From Coniella vitis (Eukaryota > Ascomycota > Sordariomycetes > Diaporthales > Schizoparmaceae): a stretch of DNA of 64,000 nucleotides. Both the position numbers and the translations under genes were made by a program. The stretch covers positions 3,162,001-3,226,000 of the forward strand of contig WUJK01000003.1 of assembly GCA_011317545.1 (NCBI GenBank). Direction: 5' to 3'. Below the pieces are notes generated by a model. That model had not been told where the DNA came from, searched no databases, and was given only the letters and a program-made list of their open reading frames with translations. Shown here piece after piece: positions 1 to 12,653 of the stretch. How positions within the stretch are numbered: the stretch's first letter is position 1; every line of letters starts with the position of its first letter.

Positions 1-367
1 CTCCTATCGTATAAGTACTGTAAATACGATACAGAGCAGAGTAAGTAGAATACGATTCTTTTTTTTTTTTAGGGGGGTGAGAGGTAAAAAAAAAAAAAAA
101 AAAAAAAAAAAGGTGACAGAGACCGAGATCCCCGAATTGCGATTTTCCACTTTTTTCTATACATGGAAGGATTGTAAAAGGCCATCATCAATCATCCTTG
201 AATTTCCTCGCCGTCATGTTTCGGGAAAACAACCAACTACCGTGTAAACAAAGAGTGGAGTGGAAATTTGCATACACGGGGTGGTGGACTCGATAAGATC
301 AAAAAAGATTGAACAAGACTTATTATTTACATAGTATCCATCGCATATCCAACATCCAATATTCACA

Positions 368-397
368 CCCATATCCATATCCATATCCATATCCATG
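368..397. repeat. Microsatellite (CCATAT)n
   Basis: About four to five copies of a six-base CCATAT unit stand in tandem, in intergenic DNA near the left edge. Confidence 0.9.
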
Positions 398-874
398 CAT
401 TGAATAAATAGGAACAGCGCTGCCAATGAGAAGAACAAAAGCACCCAAGAATTAAGAGAAAAATGAAATGCACCGCCCCCCCCCCCCAAAAAAGTGATTC
501 TGGGCACCAGACCTTAGCCGCTACATAGTACAAGTGTGCATTGGCTCAAACACTGTACGCAAGGCCGGGAATAGAGAAACATGACTTGACCGACTATATT
601 CACTTGTTGATATGTAGTAATATGTAATATCCCCTCTTTGCTTTGACTTTTATTTCATGGCAAAGACAATGTTGCCCATGCTGAGTTTTATCGTTTCCTG
701 CCATTACCAATAAAGAAAACGAAAAAGAAATAGAAAAAAATCAAACAAGGAACTTTGATAAAAAAAAAAGTAACTTTCTTTTTATATCTCCTCGGTGAAA
801 TGTAATTTGAGTTCATTTGTGCACGTACCTGTATGCACACATACGTGAGAGAGTCTTATTTAAAATTGCTCACG

Positions 875-913
875 TATATATAGATATAGATATATATATA
901 TATATATATATAT
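875..913. repeat. TA-rich microsatellite
   Basis: A run of TATA/TAGATA units ends in a pure (TA)n tract. No gene is nearby. Confidence 0.9.
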
Positions 914-3900
914 CAGATAACACAGTGCACCCAGCGTCTCTCGAGTCGCAATCTACTATACTATGCAATCGACTTGCCGTGATCGGCTGCCACCAATATC
1001 TGCAACCAAAAGACTGTTTCGTCTTCAAGAAGCTTGGGGCGACGGGCCCGCCCAGGGCTCAACTCCCCATGGCGCGTGTGGGGAAAAAGGAAGGCGGGTG
1101 CCAGACAGGCTTTTTTCTTTCTCCCTTTCTTTTCTTGCTGAATAACGGCTTCTTCCGTTCAGGGTCAGAGCGGTCTGCTCCGTATACTATGTACCATAGT
1201 ACAAACCCAAGTCTGCATATGTGGATGCGCTGGATGACCCAAAAGCAGCTCCGAGTTGAGTTGAACAAGGCAAGCTCCACCGGGATGGGCATGCAGCCTT
1301 GGCCCGATCCGACACTGTCATTTCCTTCCAATCTGGGTTGAGCAAGGCAGTGAAAGACAAGGAAGTGATAGTGCAATCTCTTTGTGGGGGTGATATCCTC
1401 CTGGCTGAGGAGCGACTTCGCATAACACCAAAAGCAAGAAAGCAAGCAGTGACAGCGTACGCGGTCTGGAAATGGCTGTAGCCAATCTTGCTCCAAGTCA
1501 GTGTGTGTGTGTGGGGGGGGCTGTTTGTATGTGCTGTGATAACGGCGTGATAAAGCCGTGAGGGTGGCGCGGCAAATGATCATCTTCCCCGGATCTTTGT
1601 TCAGATTGTTTCAACTCACACATCTCCACGAGTTATATGTCTGGCCCTCCTAGTGTCGCATCTAGGGCCGAGGATTGGAGGCGCCTGCCTGGCGACACCG
1701 TAGTAGCTTGGAGGCTGAGCTTTTGCTCATCCATCGGCTGCGACCACAAGGAATGCCAATCTCACGGAGAGAACCATGATGGCCAAGTTGGTGGTGGAGC
1801 GTGCCGTGTGCTGTACGAGTGCATGAACACGACGTTGTGCGATCCCGGCTTGCCATGAGCCTCGTGTGAGTGTATGCTTCTGTGCATGTGTGCATGGTAC
1901 GTATGGGTCCAAGGTGTCCACCACCTTTCCCGCCGCCTTGGGTCCTGGCTCGGACACCACGAAATGAAAGATGGAGGCTCGTGACATTGGAGCTGGGCCC
2001 TGTGCTACCCTGGCTGCCATTCGCCATTCCTGTCATTGACCAGATAAGGAAAGCCATGCGCTACCTGGTTACCTCTGGCCCTGGTTCGCGGAGATCCCCA
2101 TAGTCAGACAACACGTGCCACCCACCCATCTGCCCCCTTGGGACCAGTGACAGGATCTGCAGCGGGGACGCAAAGCGCAGCACTGAAAGCCCATTGCTCT
2201 TGGCCTTTCCCAGAAGGCCGTGTTGCGGAATTATCCCCGAAGCCTGATGGCAGCATGATGCGTGCTTGTCACATTCTTCCAAGAATGCACAGGCAGTCAG
2301 TCACATTGTGAGGCGCCGTGCACTACTCGGGCTCCCCGCCACGGTTTGGTCCCCATGCTAAGTCAGAGGAACAAGATGCCTGCAAATACAAATATCGAAG
2401 CTGCAGCCAAAGGTTCAAGGTTCACATCTCTGGGCAGCGACGTACGAATGCGGAAGCTGCTCACGCTGCTATGTATGGGGGGATGTGCCGTGGATACAAT
2501 GAAGCTGATGCGGTTGCGGTTGCGGCTGCGTGTTCATGTGGGCACTTGTTGAACTGCTGCTGTCTGCCGGAGACAGCCAGCCGTTGTTGCTGCCCAGATG
2601 TCAACAAGTAGATTGCCCTGCCGAAAGCAGCAAGCCCCAAGACGATCCTGTGCCCCGTTTTTGGCGCCGCAAGTCCTGGAATGGTGTTCCTGTCAGAATA
2701 GTCGAGACGAATCCGTGGTAGTGTGGTTGATGGTAGAAAGCTTGCAAGGTCAACCCACACAAGCGAGCGCACAAGCCGTATTGGCAGCGGGGCCGGCTCT
2801 TGACAAGCGCTTCACGTCATCTCCTCGGGGGCTAGTGATTTCTAGCCAACAAAGGCCTCGACGGTGAGCAACAGGGTGATGTTCCCCAGCAGCTCATTTG
2901 GACAAATCCTAGTCCCTGGTCTTAGGCCGCCCGTGAGCAGGGCCAAAGGCATTGTTCAACACAGAGTGTCTTGGCATACAGGAATCTGGGACTTCACAAC
3001 AACTCAATTTGTACCCAGATGCAGGCCAATACAAGTCAAAAGAACCGTCCGTCCGTAGTACGTTGCTGTCGATAAGGTGTAAGGTTTCGTTCCAGAATTT
3101 TTAGTTGAACCGCGTAAGCCGACCAACCTAAGGAAACTTTTCCGACAGACGGAGAGCTCTCTCTCTCTCTTTCTCGCCACATCAGTTGCTGAATTATTCA
3201 TTCGTCGGAAAGGGTGCACTAAGCACATACTATGTACATAGCAGTATTGTGCTGCAGCTGCGTTTGGACCCGCTAGTCCTTTTGCACGACCCCATTCAGG
3301 GTCTGCATGGTGGGGACGCTCTGTCTTCAGTTCCGCGCAAAGAAGAGAGACTATGTAAGCACCCGCTCGCTCATACTACTGCATACATAGCAGAATGTAC
3401 GGCATAGTACTATAAGCTCGGCTGCGTTACCATGTACCGTAGTACATGGCACTGTCTGGGTCGTGCAGGTCCCTGTTTGGTACGTGCGCTTGTGTCATGT
3501 ACGGGGTATACACAGTACCAGGCTTTGTCGTACAGTGCAGGTCTTTTTGCTGAGGACAGTCGAGACGAGGCGGCAGAAGAGACGGAATCCGTTGATGTAG
3601 TCTTATTCCGAAACGCGCCAGAAGAAAAAGGTGGTTATGCTTGTGTTGCTTGCATCCCTGAGCGCGGCGAGGAGGGACTGGTATGGAGGCAGTGACGTTG
3701 AGGCTGATCGGGTTGCAGCGCGGGGTGACGTATTCTGGGTTGGCAACCAAAAAGCAGCCAATCCACATCATGTAGGATGTGGGATGCGAGCTCTCAAGTG
3801 AGCGCTCCGTCACGGTAATCTGACGTCCTTTCGTGTCGCTTGGGCCCGTGGTCCTACCACAATACAGCAACAACAGCAAAAGAAAAGAGGACCTGCAGGA

Positions 3901-6900
3901 CCACTGGCCTTTCCCGCCCAGTCGGTAAGCTCGTGCAGCGCTTGTGGGTTGCTTGTTTGTTTTGCCAAGTTGCATTGCCTTTCCCATTGAATCCTCACCA
4001 GGACAGCAGGCAGATTGCAATGACACCCGGCCTACATCATTGTGCGTGTCGTCAGCCTCCCTAGTGCGGGAGGCTGCTCGCGACCTTGGCGGGCTTGTTG
4101 GGCTGCAGGATTCAATTTCCAGCGCATCTGACCCACCACGCACGAGGTGTTCTGGGGGCAGCGGAATTATGGGAAATACGTCAGGGAGGGGTCACTGCCT
4201 GACTCGGGGGTTCGACCACTCTGTACATGTGTGTGGGCTGGGGATTTTGCTTTGCAAGGTTAGGGACAATGTTGTCGGTAGTGGGGTGGAAAGTCGAGCG
4301 AGTGCGCCGGGCAGAGCGGAGGAGGGCGAGTGGGCAGCACCGAGGCGAGGTGAGGCGAGGCGCGACGCGGCGCGGCGCGAGTGACAATAGCTGTCCTTGC
4401 GAGAGTCGAACAGTATCTTGGATGGCGCCCACAGAACGAGTGAGTTTGCGATCCTTGAGGGTCTCGATGTGGCACACAGAAGCCTCGCGGCAGCCCGTCG
4501 GATGCTGCGAACCGCGTTAGTCAGTTTGGATTTGGACAGCGCGGCAAGGAGCGTTCAAAACACAAGGCCAGACCTTGAAACGAGCAGCAAGGGGCTCGCA
4601 ATACTTTGACTCGCCTTTATTATGTACTGGATTCGCCAGTGCACCGATGGGGTTGGTGATTGGGCGAGGCTGGCAGCCAAACCTTGAGAAACCAGTTGAG
4701 CTTGTCGCTCTTTTTGGCGGTGGTGGTGTTGGCACTGGGCTACATAGTACATAGGACTTGGCTCACAGGGCGCCACTCACTTCAGCCCCCGGGCCGCAGG
4801 CTGGCAGCGACACCAAGTCGTGGTACAAGCCGACGTCACAGGGTCCTTGCGCCTTCCTAGAAATGCAGCGGGGCCCGCTGGGACCGAGTGGGCGTGCATC
4901 CGGGTCAGTCACGATCATAGGACCCTGTCGTCACCGGGCAGGAAAGGAATGCGAACTGCGAATAGCAGCATGCGGCAAGCTGCAACCGAAAATAAGAAAG
5001 AAGCATAAAGTGATTGGGGCTGTGTTTCGGGGTTTGGTTGGGCGTGTGAAGAAGTGTACTAAGTATTCCATGCCAGCATGTTACGATTTCATGCCCAAAA
5101 GAGGAAGGGTCGCAGGCTTTGAAAGGGGGTCGGATGCTACATAGTACTGAAGTAAGTGAGGCAGGCGCGGCTGAGACACGGCAAGGGGTCTAACGCAATT
5201 CCCAGTAACTTGTGCCTGTTTTCTCTCTTTGCCAGTTTCGCCCTACTTGAAGACTGACTGTTCTACTACGTACACTGCAAATATACATAATATGTAGCAC
5301 CAGAATTCGCGTCACAGGGGCGTCCCTTGACGAAATACAAGAGCCGAGACACGCGTGTATACTGTGTACTGTAGATGCCCAAACAAAATGCCTAGAGTAA
5401 GCGTAGGACAGCCTTGAGAAGAGGCAAACGCCTGTGTCGATAACACTATGCAGGATGGCCGGTTGGACGCCTTTCTGGAGAGTGTGGTTAGTAATACTTC
5501 CACTTATACTACCGACATAGTATGTACCGCAGCACATAGTAATAAATCTCTTCTCATGCTAACAGGCTACCCTGACCGGCACGTGAAGCTTCCATCACAT
5601 AGTGCCGTAGTAAGTATCTTGATAGGCACTATATAGCTCTGCAAGCTCAGTCCAGCGCCAGCGCTACCACAGGACAGGCGCTCTACCGCCCCGCAGTGCT
5701 GGGAAGCCCGCAGCCCCGTCCCTGCAAGATCTGTGAGGACCCTGCCTGCTGCATCAGTCACTGTGCGCACTACCGCACGTCCGTCTTATGCCCGGCCAGC
5801 CAGGCCCTGCCGCTATTTGCCCCGACCCCCGTCCCTTCCCAATCTCTCATTTTAGCCTGACGCCCCCGCAAGATGATATGGACACGCTGCCCCACACCAC
5901 AGGGCGTATCCCTGCCCGGCTCTTGTTGAAGCTGCAGGTGCGGGTGTGGGATGGGTGTGGGTATGTGGCCCTTTTGCATGTCCACGCCACCCTCCCTCTC
6001 TTTGGATCAATCCTCTCGGTGGCACAAGTACTACTTGGGGAAAAGTAGGTGGTGAGGTACGTACCGCACGTCCCACACCAGTGTGCTGCGTACTATAGCT
6101 GCACGGGCCGGCACTGTGCTTGGCGAGTTCTCCGCGGGTGGCAGGCTTTGGCACTGCAGCTGGCTGCACTATTCTCTCGAACCAGTGGCTGCAAGCCCAC
6201 GCACCCCCTTATCTTGCTAGGCGACGTTCCGTAGCGCACCCCGCTCTGGGGGCACTTGGGCACGCTGTTTACGTACTGTAGTTGTTGCCAATTTGCAGTC
6301 TGGACAAGACTTGCTGGACACTGTTTCTGTTGAGGCCTGCTTGGGCCTATAAATCGGCAGTAGCATGGCTGCTCGCCCTGCTGTGTACTACCGCAGAATA
6401 GTATGCTTGGACGCGCAAAGCGCCCCAAGGAAACCTAGGCAGGCCGGTCCTGAGATGTATGATTCGCCATAGTATGTGGGGCACTTCACACTGGAAGGTG
6501 CAGTGGAGACGTGCCATGTATCTAGGTACCTCGATGTCCCTAGCTCTTATGTAACGACGCAGGGCCCACAAACATTTTTTTGCTCGCCCCGCTAGGTTTT
6601 GTGCCTCTGCCAGCCAGCCCACAGCTAGCCAAGCAGCCAAGCAGCATCCCGTGCCATTGTCAGAGTCAGGAAAATTCAGAAACACAAACGCAAAACAAAC
6701 TGCGGCTACAGTCAACGGATCTCTCTGCCATCTGCCATCTCAGTCTGTCAGCGCACATCACCGACGATCGGGCGCGAGACGATCAAGACCCAGCGCAGCA
6801 GACTTTCAGGTACGCCAGCCCTACACGGTACTGCCGTGCCAATCCGTCCATCAAGCCCTCCATCTTGAAAGCTCAGGGACCGTGTCAAGAAGAGCGCGCC

Positions 6901-7271
6901 TCCACCTCCGCCTCCACCCTCGCATCTCCATCTTGCATCCCATCTTTTTACATAGTAGCTACCAGACAACAGCCCCAGCGCCAGCCAAGGCCTTCGGAGA
7001 AGAGGCTCTCCCGACAACGGCCTCCACCGCTTTGACTTATCCGCTGCCGTCGGAGCTGGCGACTCGACTCGCCTCGACATAGTACGCGCTGGACAGCTAC
7101 CGGCCTTGTGTTCAGCAGCTCTCTGACTTGGATGGACGGCTGTCGAGGCTCGAGCATCCAGCACGACGACAACGCCCCCAAGCCGCCGGACCCCCATTCC
7201 GTCCCTCGTGCGCCTGCTCCATCCAGCACTCCAGCTTGGCAGCTGCTGATCGCGCCTTTTGCCCGTGCTAG

Positions 7272-7416
7272 GACTGCCCACAAGAGACTGCCCACAAGAG
7301 ACTGCCCACAAGAGACTGCCCACAAAGGACTGCCCACTAGGACTGCCCACAAGGACTGCCCACAGGGACTGCCCACAGGGACTGCCCACAGGGACTGCCC
7401 CAAGGACTGCGCACAA
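7272..7416. repeat. Minisatellite, GACTGCCCACAAG unit
   Basis: Eleven tandem copies of a 12-14 base unit beginning GACTGC(C/G)C are visible. The 5' copies end in ACAAGA and the 3' copies in ACAGG. It sits inside the inferred leader of the flbC-like gene. Confidence 0.9.
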
Positions 7417-8480
7417 GCTCCGCCCAGCAGCCTGCTGCGAAGCTGCCAAGTTTCGCGCGTCGCCTACCCAGTTCCTACATAGTACACAACAATAGCAACA
7501 GCAGTGGGCGGGTACTTCGTGACCTCTCCCGAGCCAGGTCCCAGATCTCATCTCACCCAAACCCCGCCGCGGCCTGTGTCTGTTCAACCTTTCACACGGC
7601 CCTACTGTGTCTCCCTCCACCACCAGCACCCCCCCCCCGTTCGACCGACGCTGGACCCCTGCTAGGGCTCGTCAACCTCCTTTTCCAGAACGGCTGCCAC
7701 CTCGCCGATCTCAGCGCTCATCTCTCGCCTTGATTACCCCCAGCCAGCCCTCCCTCCAGAGTCGTCACAGACCCCCTCCCGCAGCGCCAGGACCGACCAC
7801 CCTCTCTCTCTCCACCCGTCCCGGGGACCACTGTTAAACACAACGTTCAGACAGAGCACTGGGGTGGGCCCCCAAACAAGTGATTGGCTCCATTGCGCTA
7901 GTCAACGCCCTCCGCACCAGATACCACACCGCCAGGGGTCCGACTCCAGAGGTCTTTCTCACTCGCTCTCCCACACACTTTGGTCGACGCCCTCTCCGCC
8001 CAAGGCCAAGCAGGGCCGCCTGGAGAGCCTGCCGTCTTGTCACGGCCTGTCACCCTGCCACCCTACCACCCCGGCTGTAGTGGGTCATTCTTCTCTGGCC
8101 TACACACTTAAGGTCGCTGATCCCTCCTCTCCTCCCAGGCCACGGCGTACCTCGCCTGTACCCAGCAGAGGAACAAGAACACGACGAGACCTCCTTCCAA
8201 TATTATACAATACGATAACGCGGTAGCTAGCTAGCTCGTTGTGTGGCCTGCCAAAGCTCTCTGCCCTGTCCACGTCTGCACGGTTGAAACAGCTCCGCTT
8301 CCTGCATCTCATCAGCAACAGCCTTCCCGCCTTGCGCTGGGCCTATTTTATCTATCCCTCCCGCCCACCCACCCCTCCCCATCCTCAAGACATATATCAT
8401 CTACATTGGCTTGCTCGATCTTCCAGTCACGGCCTCTTCCCCTCTTGCTCACATTGGATCAACTTTCAACATTCCTACAT

Positions 8481-8486
<6 letters not shown>

Positions 8487-8518
<32 letters not shown>
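8487..8518. repeat. (CA)n microsatellite
   Basis: About 14 CA dinucleotides lie roughly 90 bases upstream of the flbC-like start codon, in the inferred leader. Confidence 0.9.
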
Positions 8519-8601
8519 ACATCTCATTCACCGTCTACCAACAATATCGACAACAGTACCAAGAAGAGCCAACCCCCCCCCCCCCCAAACGTCTTTACAA
8601 C

Positions 8602-9917
8602 ATGACAATGGCATTAGACCCCAATCATCAACAACGATACGGGCAGTTCCCTTCAGTCGGCAACATGTCTCCCACATATGCCAGCTCACACCCACATTTT
8701 TCGAATCCCTGGGCTACGACAGCGCCTCAGACAGCCGCTCTGTATGCCGGATCGCCAGTCGCACAGAGTGGATTGCCGCCTAACCCAATGGCAATGGATC
8801 GTCACGCGCAGCAACAGACGAGCCGGCCGCCCGTCCCTGCCTCGATAGCACCGTATGGCTCGGCCGTTCCCGTGACATCGGCCCCAGCAGGTAGTTCTCT
8901 CAGCATGGTGGAAACTTCTTTGGGCGCTCGCACCGACCTTCCCCTCTCTCAAGATCTCATTGGCATGAGCCGTCTCCCCCATCAGACCACGGCGCCTTCC
9001 TACACAGACCCTGCCTACCATGCAAGCGCTGCTCCATCCGTTCACACCGCATACGCTGCGTCCCCGACCAGCTATGACCACAGCATGGGATACCCACCTT
9101 CTGCTGTGCGCCATACGTTCAATATTCCTCAGGAAGCAGACACTAGAAGATACTCTCACTCCTCGGTATCGTCGGGCGCGTCGTACGACCCAAGCGATAT
9201 GACGTTGCCGCGGGTTCCACGCACACAGCCAACCGCAGTGGATTACCGGCACCCCAGAGACCCACGCTACCAGGAGCCTCTTGAGGTAGCGCAGCACATG
9301 GTCGCGATGCGCTTCGACTCTAGCAGCCAGGAGACGCCCCGCGCTGGAGTTTACAACTCTAGAGGGAGAGGCTCTGGTGATTCCTACGGCTTTCCCTCGA
9401 CGCACTCGGCTTCCTCAAGTGTCTCATCCAATGGCTTCAGCCCCTACTACAGTGGTTCCATCGACGGTAGTGTTAGCGACTACTCTACAGCTGGGTCGGA
9501 CATAGAGTCGAGAACCCTTCCTCGGCCTCAGGGTCTGATGACGGCTCAACCACCCGCACCTCAATCCATGATGGGCCAGTTTAGCTCCAAGGTATCAAGC
9601 AGCACCCAAAAGAAGCACAAGTGCAAGGTCTGCGACAAGCGATTCACGCGACCCAGCTCGTTGCAAACCCACATGTACAGCCACACCGGAGAGAAGCGTA
9701 AGTTCTTTTTTTTTTTTCGTCTCTTTTTAATTTTATGAACAAACAATTGCAAGGAAAAAAAGCGTTGACACAATTCCTGCAAACAGCTTTCAAGTGCGAG
9801 CATCCCAACTGCGGGCGCAACTTTTCGGTTGTTTCGAACCTCCGTCGGCATCGCAAGGTGCACAAGGGTGAAGCCCAATCAGATGCAGGAAGCGAAGAAC
9901 AAAATCAATCCGATTAA
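8602..9917 (+). CDS. flbC: FlbC-like C2H2 zinc-finger transcription factor
   Basis: Two exons, 8602-9697 and 9787-9917, are joined across an 89-nt intron (GTAAGT..CAG) and give 408 residues. The first in-frame ATG is at 8602. Residues 1-330 are low-complexity, rich in Ser, Pro, Gln, Tyr and His. The C-terminus carries two adjacent C2H2 fingers: the first with Cys341, Cys344, His357 and His361, the second with Cys369, Cys374, His387 and His391. They are joined by the TGEKP linker, which the intron splits at the Lys-Pro junction. The finger pair (HKCKVCDKRFTRPSSLQTH, then the NPNC-type CEHPNC finger) is the arrangement of FlbC, the nuclear activator of brlA-dependent conidiation in Aspergillus. 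Function here is by family resemblance. The gene stands alone in more than 20 kb, with a very long ATG-poor leader, suggesting heavy transcriptional and translational control. Another two-finger C2H2 factor is the main alternative. Confidence 0.88.
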
Positions 9918-11978
9918 ATGAGTCTATGACTTGACGAATTCCGCAAGAGAAAAAGAAAAAGAATTTTTTTTTTTAAAAAAAAAACCCACACAAGAGACGA
10001 CACATTCAAAGGAGAATTTCCGCGCAAGTGGACCCAACTTCTATTCCATCAAATTCAGCGATAAATTCGCTCGCAGACTTTCACCACTTCCAACTCTTTT
10101 CGTCTCAAATCCCTTCAAAAATAGGGGATAGTGGCTTATGCATTTTTTTTTCGGCCTCAACGTCCTGTCTTACAAGGGGGTTCTCCGTCTTTTCCCTCTT
10201 TTCCCGGGCGGCTTCTCTTCTTTCCATACAAAGCATGTTCTCAACCTGTTGTATGTGTGAGATGACGCCCGATTTGGCTTTTGCCAACTGGCGTCATACC
10301 CTTCTACGCGTCCTTGAATCCATCCGTGGCTGGGTTATTGTTGCCTACATCACCGATACAGGGATGCGGACAGGGGCCTGACAAAAATGGGTTGCGTATT
10401 TTGTGCATTTCAAGGCTGGCATATTGAGAAGGACGGTAAAAGTTTTCTCTCGGGAGGGTAAGAGTGGGAACCGCAAGATGATACCCGGTTGCTTGTCGAC
10501 TTGGTCCGGATGACACCGTCACGGATTCGTTTGTGGGTTATGACGACATCAGGCTAGACAACAACAACACCAACAAGCCCTGGACACTGTAAACTGTCCA
10601 CTTGGCACCCGCAATGCCTTGATTTTTTTTTTTTTGTCATCCGGCAGTGGGTTGCACAGGCACTTTTTTCTCTTTTGCTTCAATTACCTTTTTATATCTC
10701 TTTTTATTTGTTTTTACCCTTTCTGGGTACCGCATTGAAGCCACGACCCGTTGTCTTCTTTTCATTTCGCTTCCCCAAGGAGTTTATTTGTTTTGTTTTA
10801 CTATCACACGCGAGACGGGTCACTCCGGTTCATGTTCTCACCTACGGGTGAGCAACTGTCAAAAGGACCCCGGTAGGATGGCGTTACAGGTCAGGATTGT
10901 ACTGGGTTCCTTGTTTACTTGATTTTATGAGCTTTTCAAAGTTCAGGCTGGGATCGGAGACGGGTGGGGTTCAAACAGGGTGGGAAAGGTTGACTGGGGA
11001 ATTACTCGGCCCCCCGAGCACGGTGTTTTGACCGCTCCATGCCCTCTAAATCCTCGACATTAGAGGATTAATGTCTTTCATTTTATCATCTCTCCTTTGG
11101 GGTTTCATGGAAACCAAATCGTTCGGCATATACTACTAGACACTCGCTAATCGCACAAGATGCACACGGTCGTTTCACAACAAGGTCGGAATGTTTCTGG
11201 TCATTCATCATCAATTGGGAGGCGGGGGGCTCGGGGTGCCGCATGATTATTAGATGGTTGCATTCAATGAAAGAAGGTCCACAAGCCAAAGCAAAGACGC
11301 TGTGTTACTGGTTTTCCCCAAGTCAATGATATTTTGTATGGGCTCTGGCTCTATTTCTGTTTCAAGCTCAATTCCCTTTTTGAGCATGTTGTGACAAGGT
11401 GAATGAAGGCTTTTTTCGCACCGACTACGTGTAAGATCAGAAGTAGGGCGAAAAGAGAAAACAACTACTGAAAATCAAGAGATGTTTGATTCCACCATAC
11501 TTGCGTTATTCATAATGCTTGCACTGGTATGTTCATCCACACGAACATGGCCTTGGGGCGCTAAGCTGTCCCGACATGTTGCTAGTATGTGCCGATCGGG
11601 AGAAGGAGGGGCGGACGGGGAGAAGGGGATGGGGATAGGAAGAAGAAGAAGAAACCGAAGGCGCGCCAAAGGTTGCTTGGCAAGGAAGGGCGCAAAAAAG
11701 GGCAGACGCGATCATCATGAGGACTTGCCTTAAGAGGTTTAGATGATTGGGCCATAGGCACGTGGTCAGACCTGTGGTCGGGGGCTTATGTTGTTATCTT
11801 TCATGTTTTGACTCGAGAGTGTGGGAAGACTGGTGTGCGGTGCGTGGTGTTGGGCAGGACAAGAAAAGAAAAAAAAGAGAGAGAGAGAGATCATGGATGA
11901 AAGAGGGGGGGGGGGTGGTCCCTTAGGGGGCTCTCAGGGGAAGGGAAAAAAAAAAAAGAAAAAGAACTATTGGCAAGT

Positions 11979-11979
<1 letters not shown>

Positions 11980-12016
<37 letters not shown>

Positions 12017-12030
12017 ACAGGCAGGCAGGT
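11980..12030. repeat. (GCAG)n tetranucleotide microsatellite
   Basis: About twelve GGCA/GCAG units are interrupted once by GACAG. The site is intergenic. Confidence 0.9.
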
Positions 12031-12277
12031 ACCTTTAGTATACTATGAGAAGGGTCATTTGACCTTTTTTCCTTTTCTTTTCCACTTTTTTTTTTTTCTT
12101 GGGCGCTGATCGTCAAAATGTCACTTTTCTGGGGGGGAGGGGGACTACACAAGGAGGCTTTGTTGTAACATAGGTATGTGGTTTGCTGTCTACTGCATAT
12201 GGCAAGATGGGGTTAGAAGATTGACGATCACTTTTTTTTGGTGGTCATGGTGGTGGTGGTTTTTTTCTTCTGTTCCT

Positions 12278-12308
<31 letters not shown>

Positions 12309-12484
12309 GTGGAAATGGCGTGAGGTGCGTGCTGAGCTGTATTGTTAAGAGCCTGGGGGTAGTTTCAAAAAGAAGGAGGAGGAGGAGGAGGGGGAAAGAG
12401 AAGACAAAGAAGAAGAAGGAGAAGAAGAAGCGAGTGAGTTCACTCTGTGAGGGAGTCTGGATATTGTGGTCTTCTGTGGCGCAC

Positions 12485-12486
<2 letters not shown>

Positions 12487-12517
<31 letters not shown>
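12487..12517. repeat. (CA)n microsatellite
   Basis: About 15 uninterrupted CA dinucleotides lie in the desert downstream of the flbC-like gene, close to GA-rich tracts at 12361-12430. Confidence 0.9.
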
Positions 12518-12519
<2 letters not shown>

Positions 12520-12631
12520 CGCCCCCGGAGAAGGGGGCATGAGGGTGGGATGAACGTGGTTCTGATGAAGGGTTATTGAGATTGGAGAGAGTGGGTGTAT
12601 TGTTTCTTTGACAGACTAGAAGTACTATGGT

Positions 12632-12653
12632 GTATATATATATATATATATAT
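12632..12653. repeat. (TA)n microsatellite
   Basis: About ten TA dinucleotides stand in intergenic DNA. Confidence 0.85.

Larger units (their letters stand above)
1..6551. other. Intergenic DNA, no gene recognised
   Basis: I see no supportable gene. The stretch holds poly-A and poly-T runs near 60-115, a (CCATAT)n microsatellite near 368-397, a (TA)n run near 875-913, and a GC-rich GAGGCGAGGCGCG-type run near 4340-4381. It also holds several copies of the short motif ACATAGTA/TACTATGT, for example 522-529, 1185-1201, 3228-3241, 4742-4749, 5138-5145 and 5516-5540. Open frames up to 174 codons (817-1341 plus, 1059-1583 minus) overlap on opposite strands and show no family I recognise. Confidence 0.6.
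6552..8601 (+). promoter_or_regulatory. Long, nearly ATG-free leader of the flbC-like gene
   Basis: Between 6552 and the start codon at 8602 I find only one ATG on the plus strand (7132-7134), whereas random sequence of this length would hold about 30. CAT triplets (ATG on the other strand) are common, so the depletion is strand-specific. The stretch is rich in C and T with pyrimidine tracts and contains a (CA)n run and a minisatellite. This is what an unusually long 5' untranslated region selected against upstream starts would look like. The single upstream ATG opens a frame of about 116 codons ending near 7482, which could lie in a leader intron (a CAG/GTACGC donor-like site is at about 6808-6815). 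Transcript data are needed to place the start and any leader introns. Confidence 0.6.

Noticed and set aside
817..1583. Two 174-codon frames on opposite strands
   Set aside because: Low complexity and mutual overlap; one begins in a (TA)n repeat.
4196..4230. tRNA gene suggested by GGGGTTCGACC
   Set aside because: No cloverleaf could be folded around the T-loop-like sequence.
7272..7416. CRISPR-like array
   Set aside because: Units are contiguous with no spacers and the genome is eukaryotic; it is a minisatellite.
6748..7629. 293-codon open frame on the minus strand
   Set aside because: It runs through the minisatellite and the CT-rich leader of the flbC-like gene; the protein is made of repeats of the satellite and has no family features.
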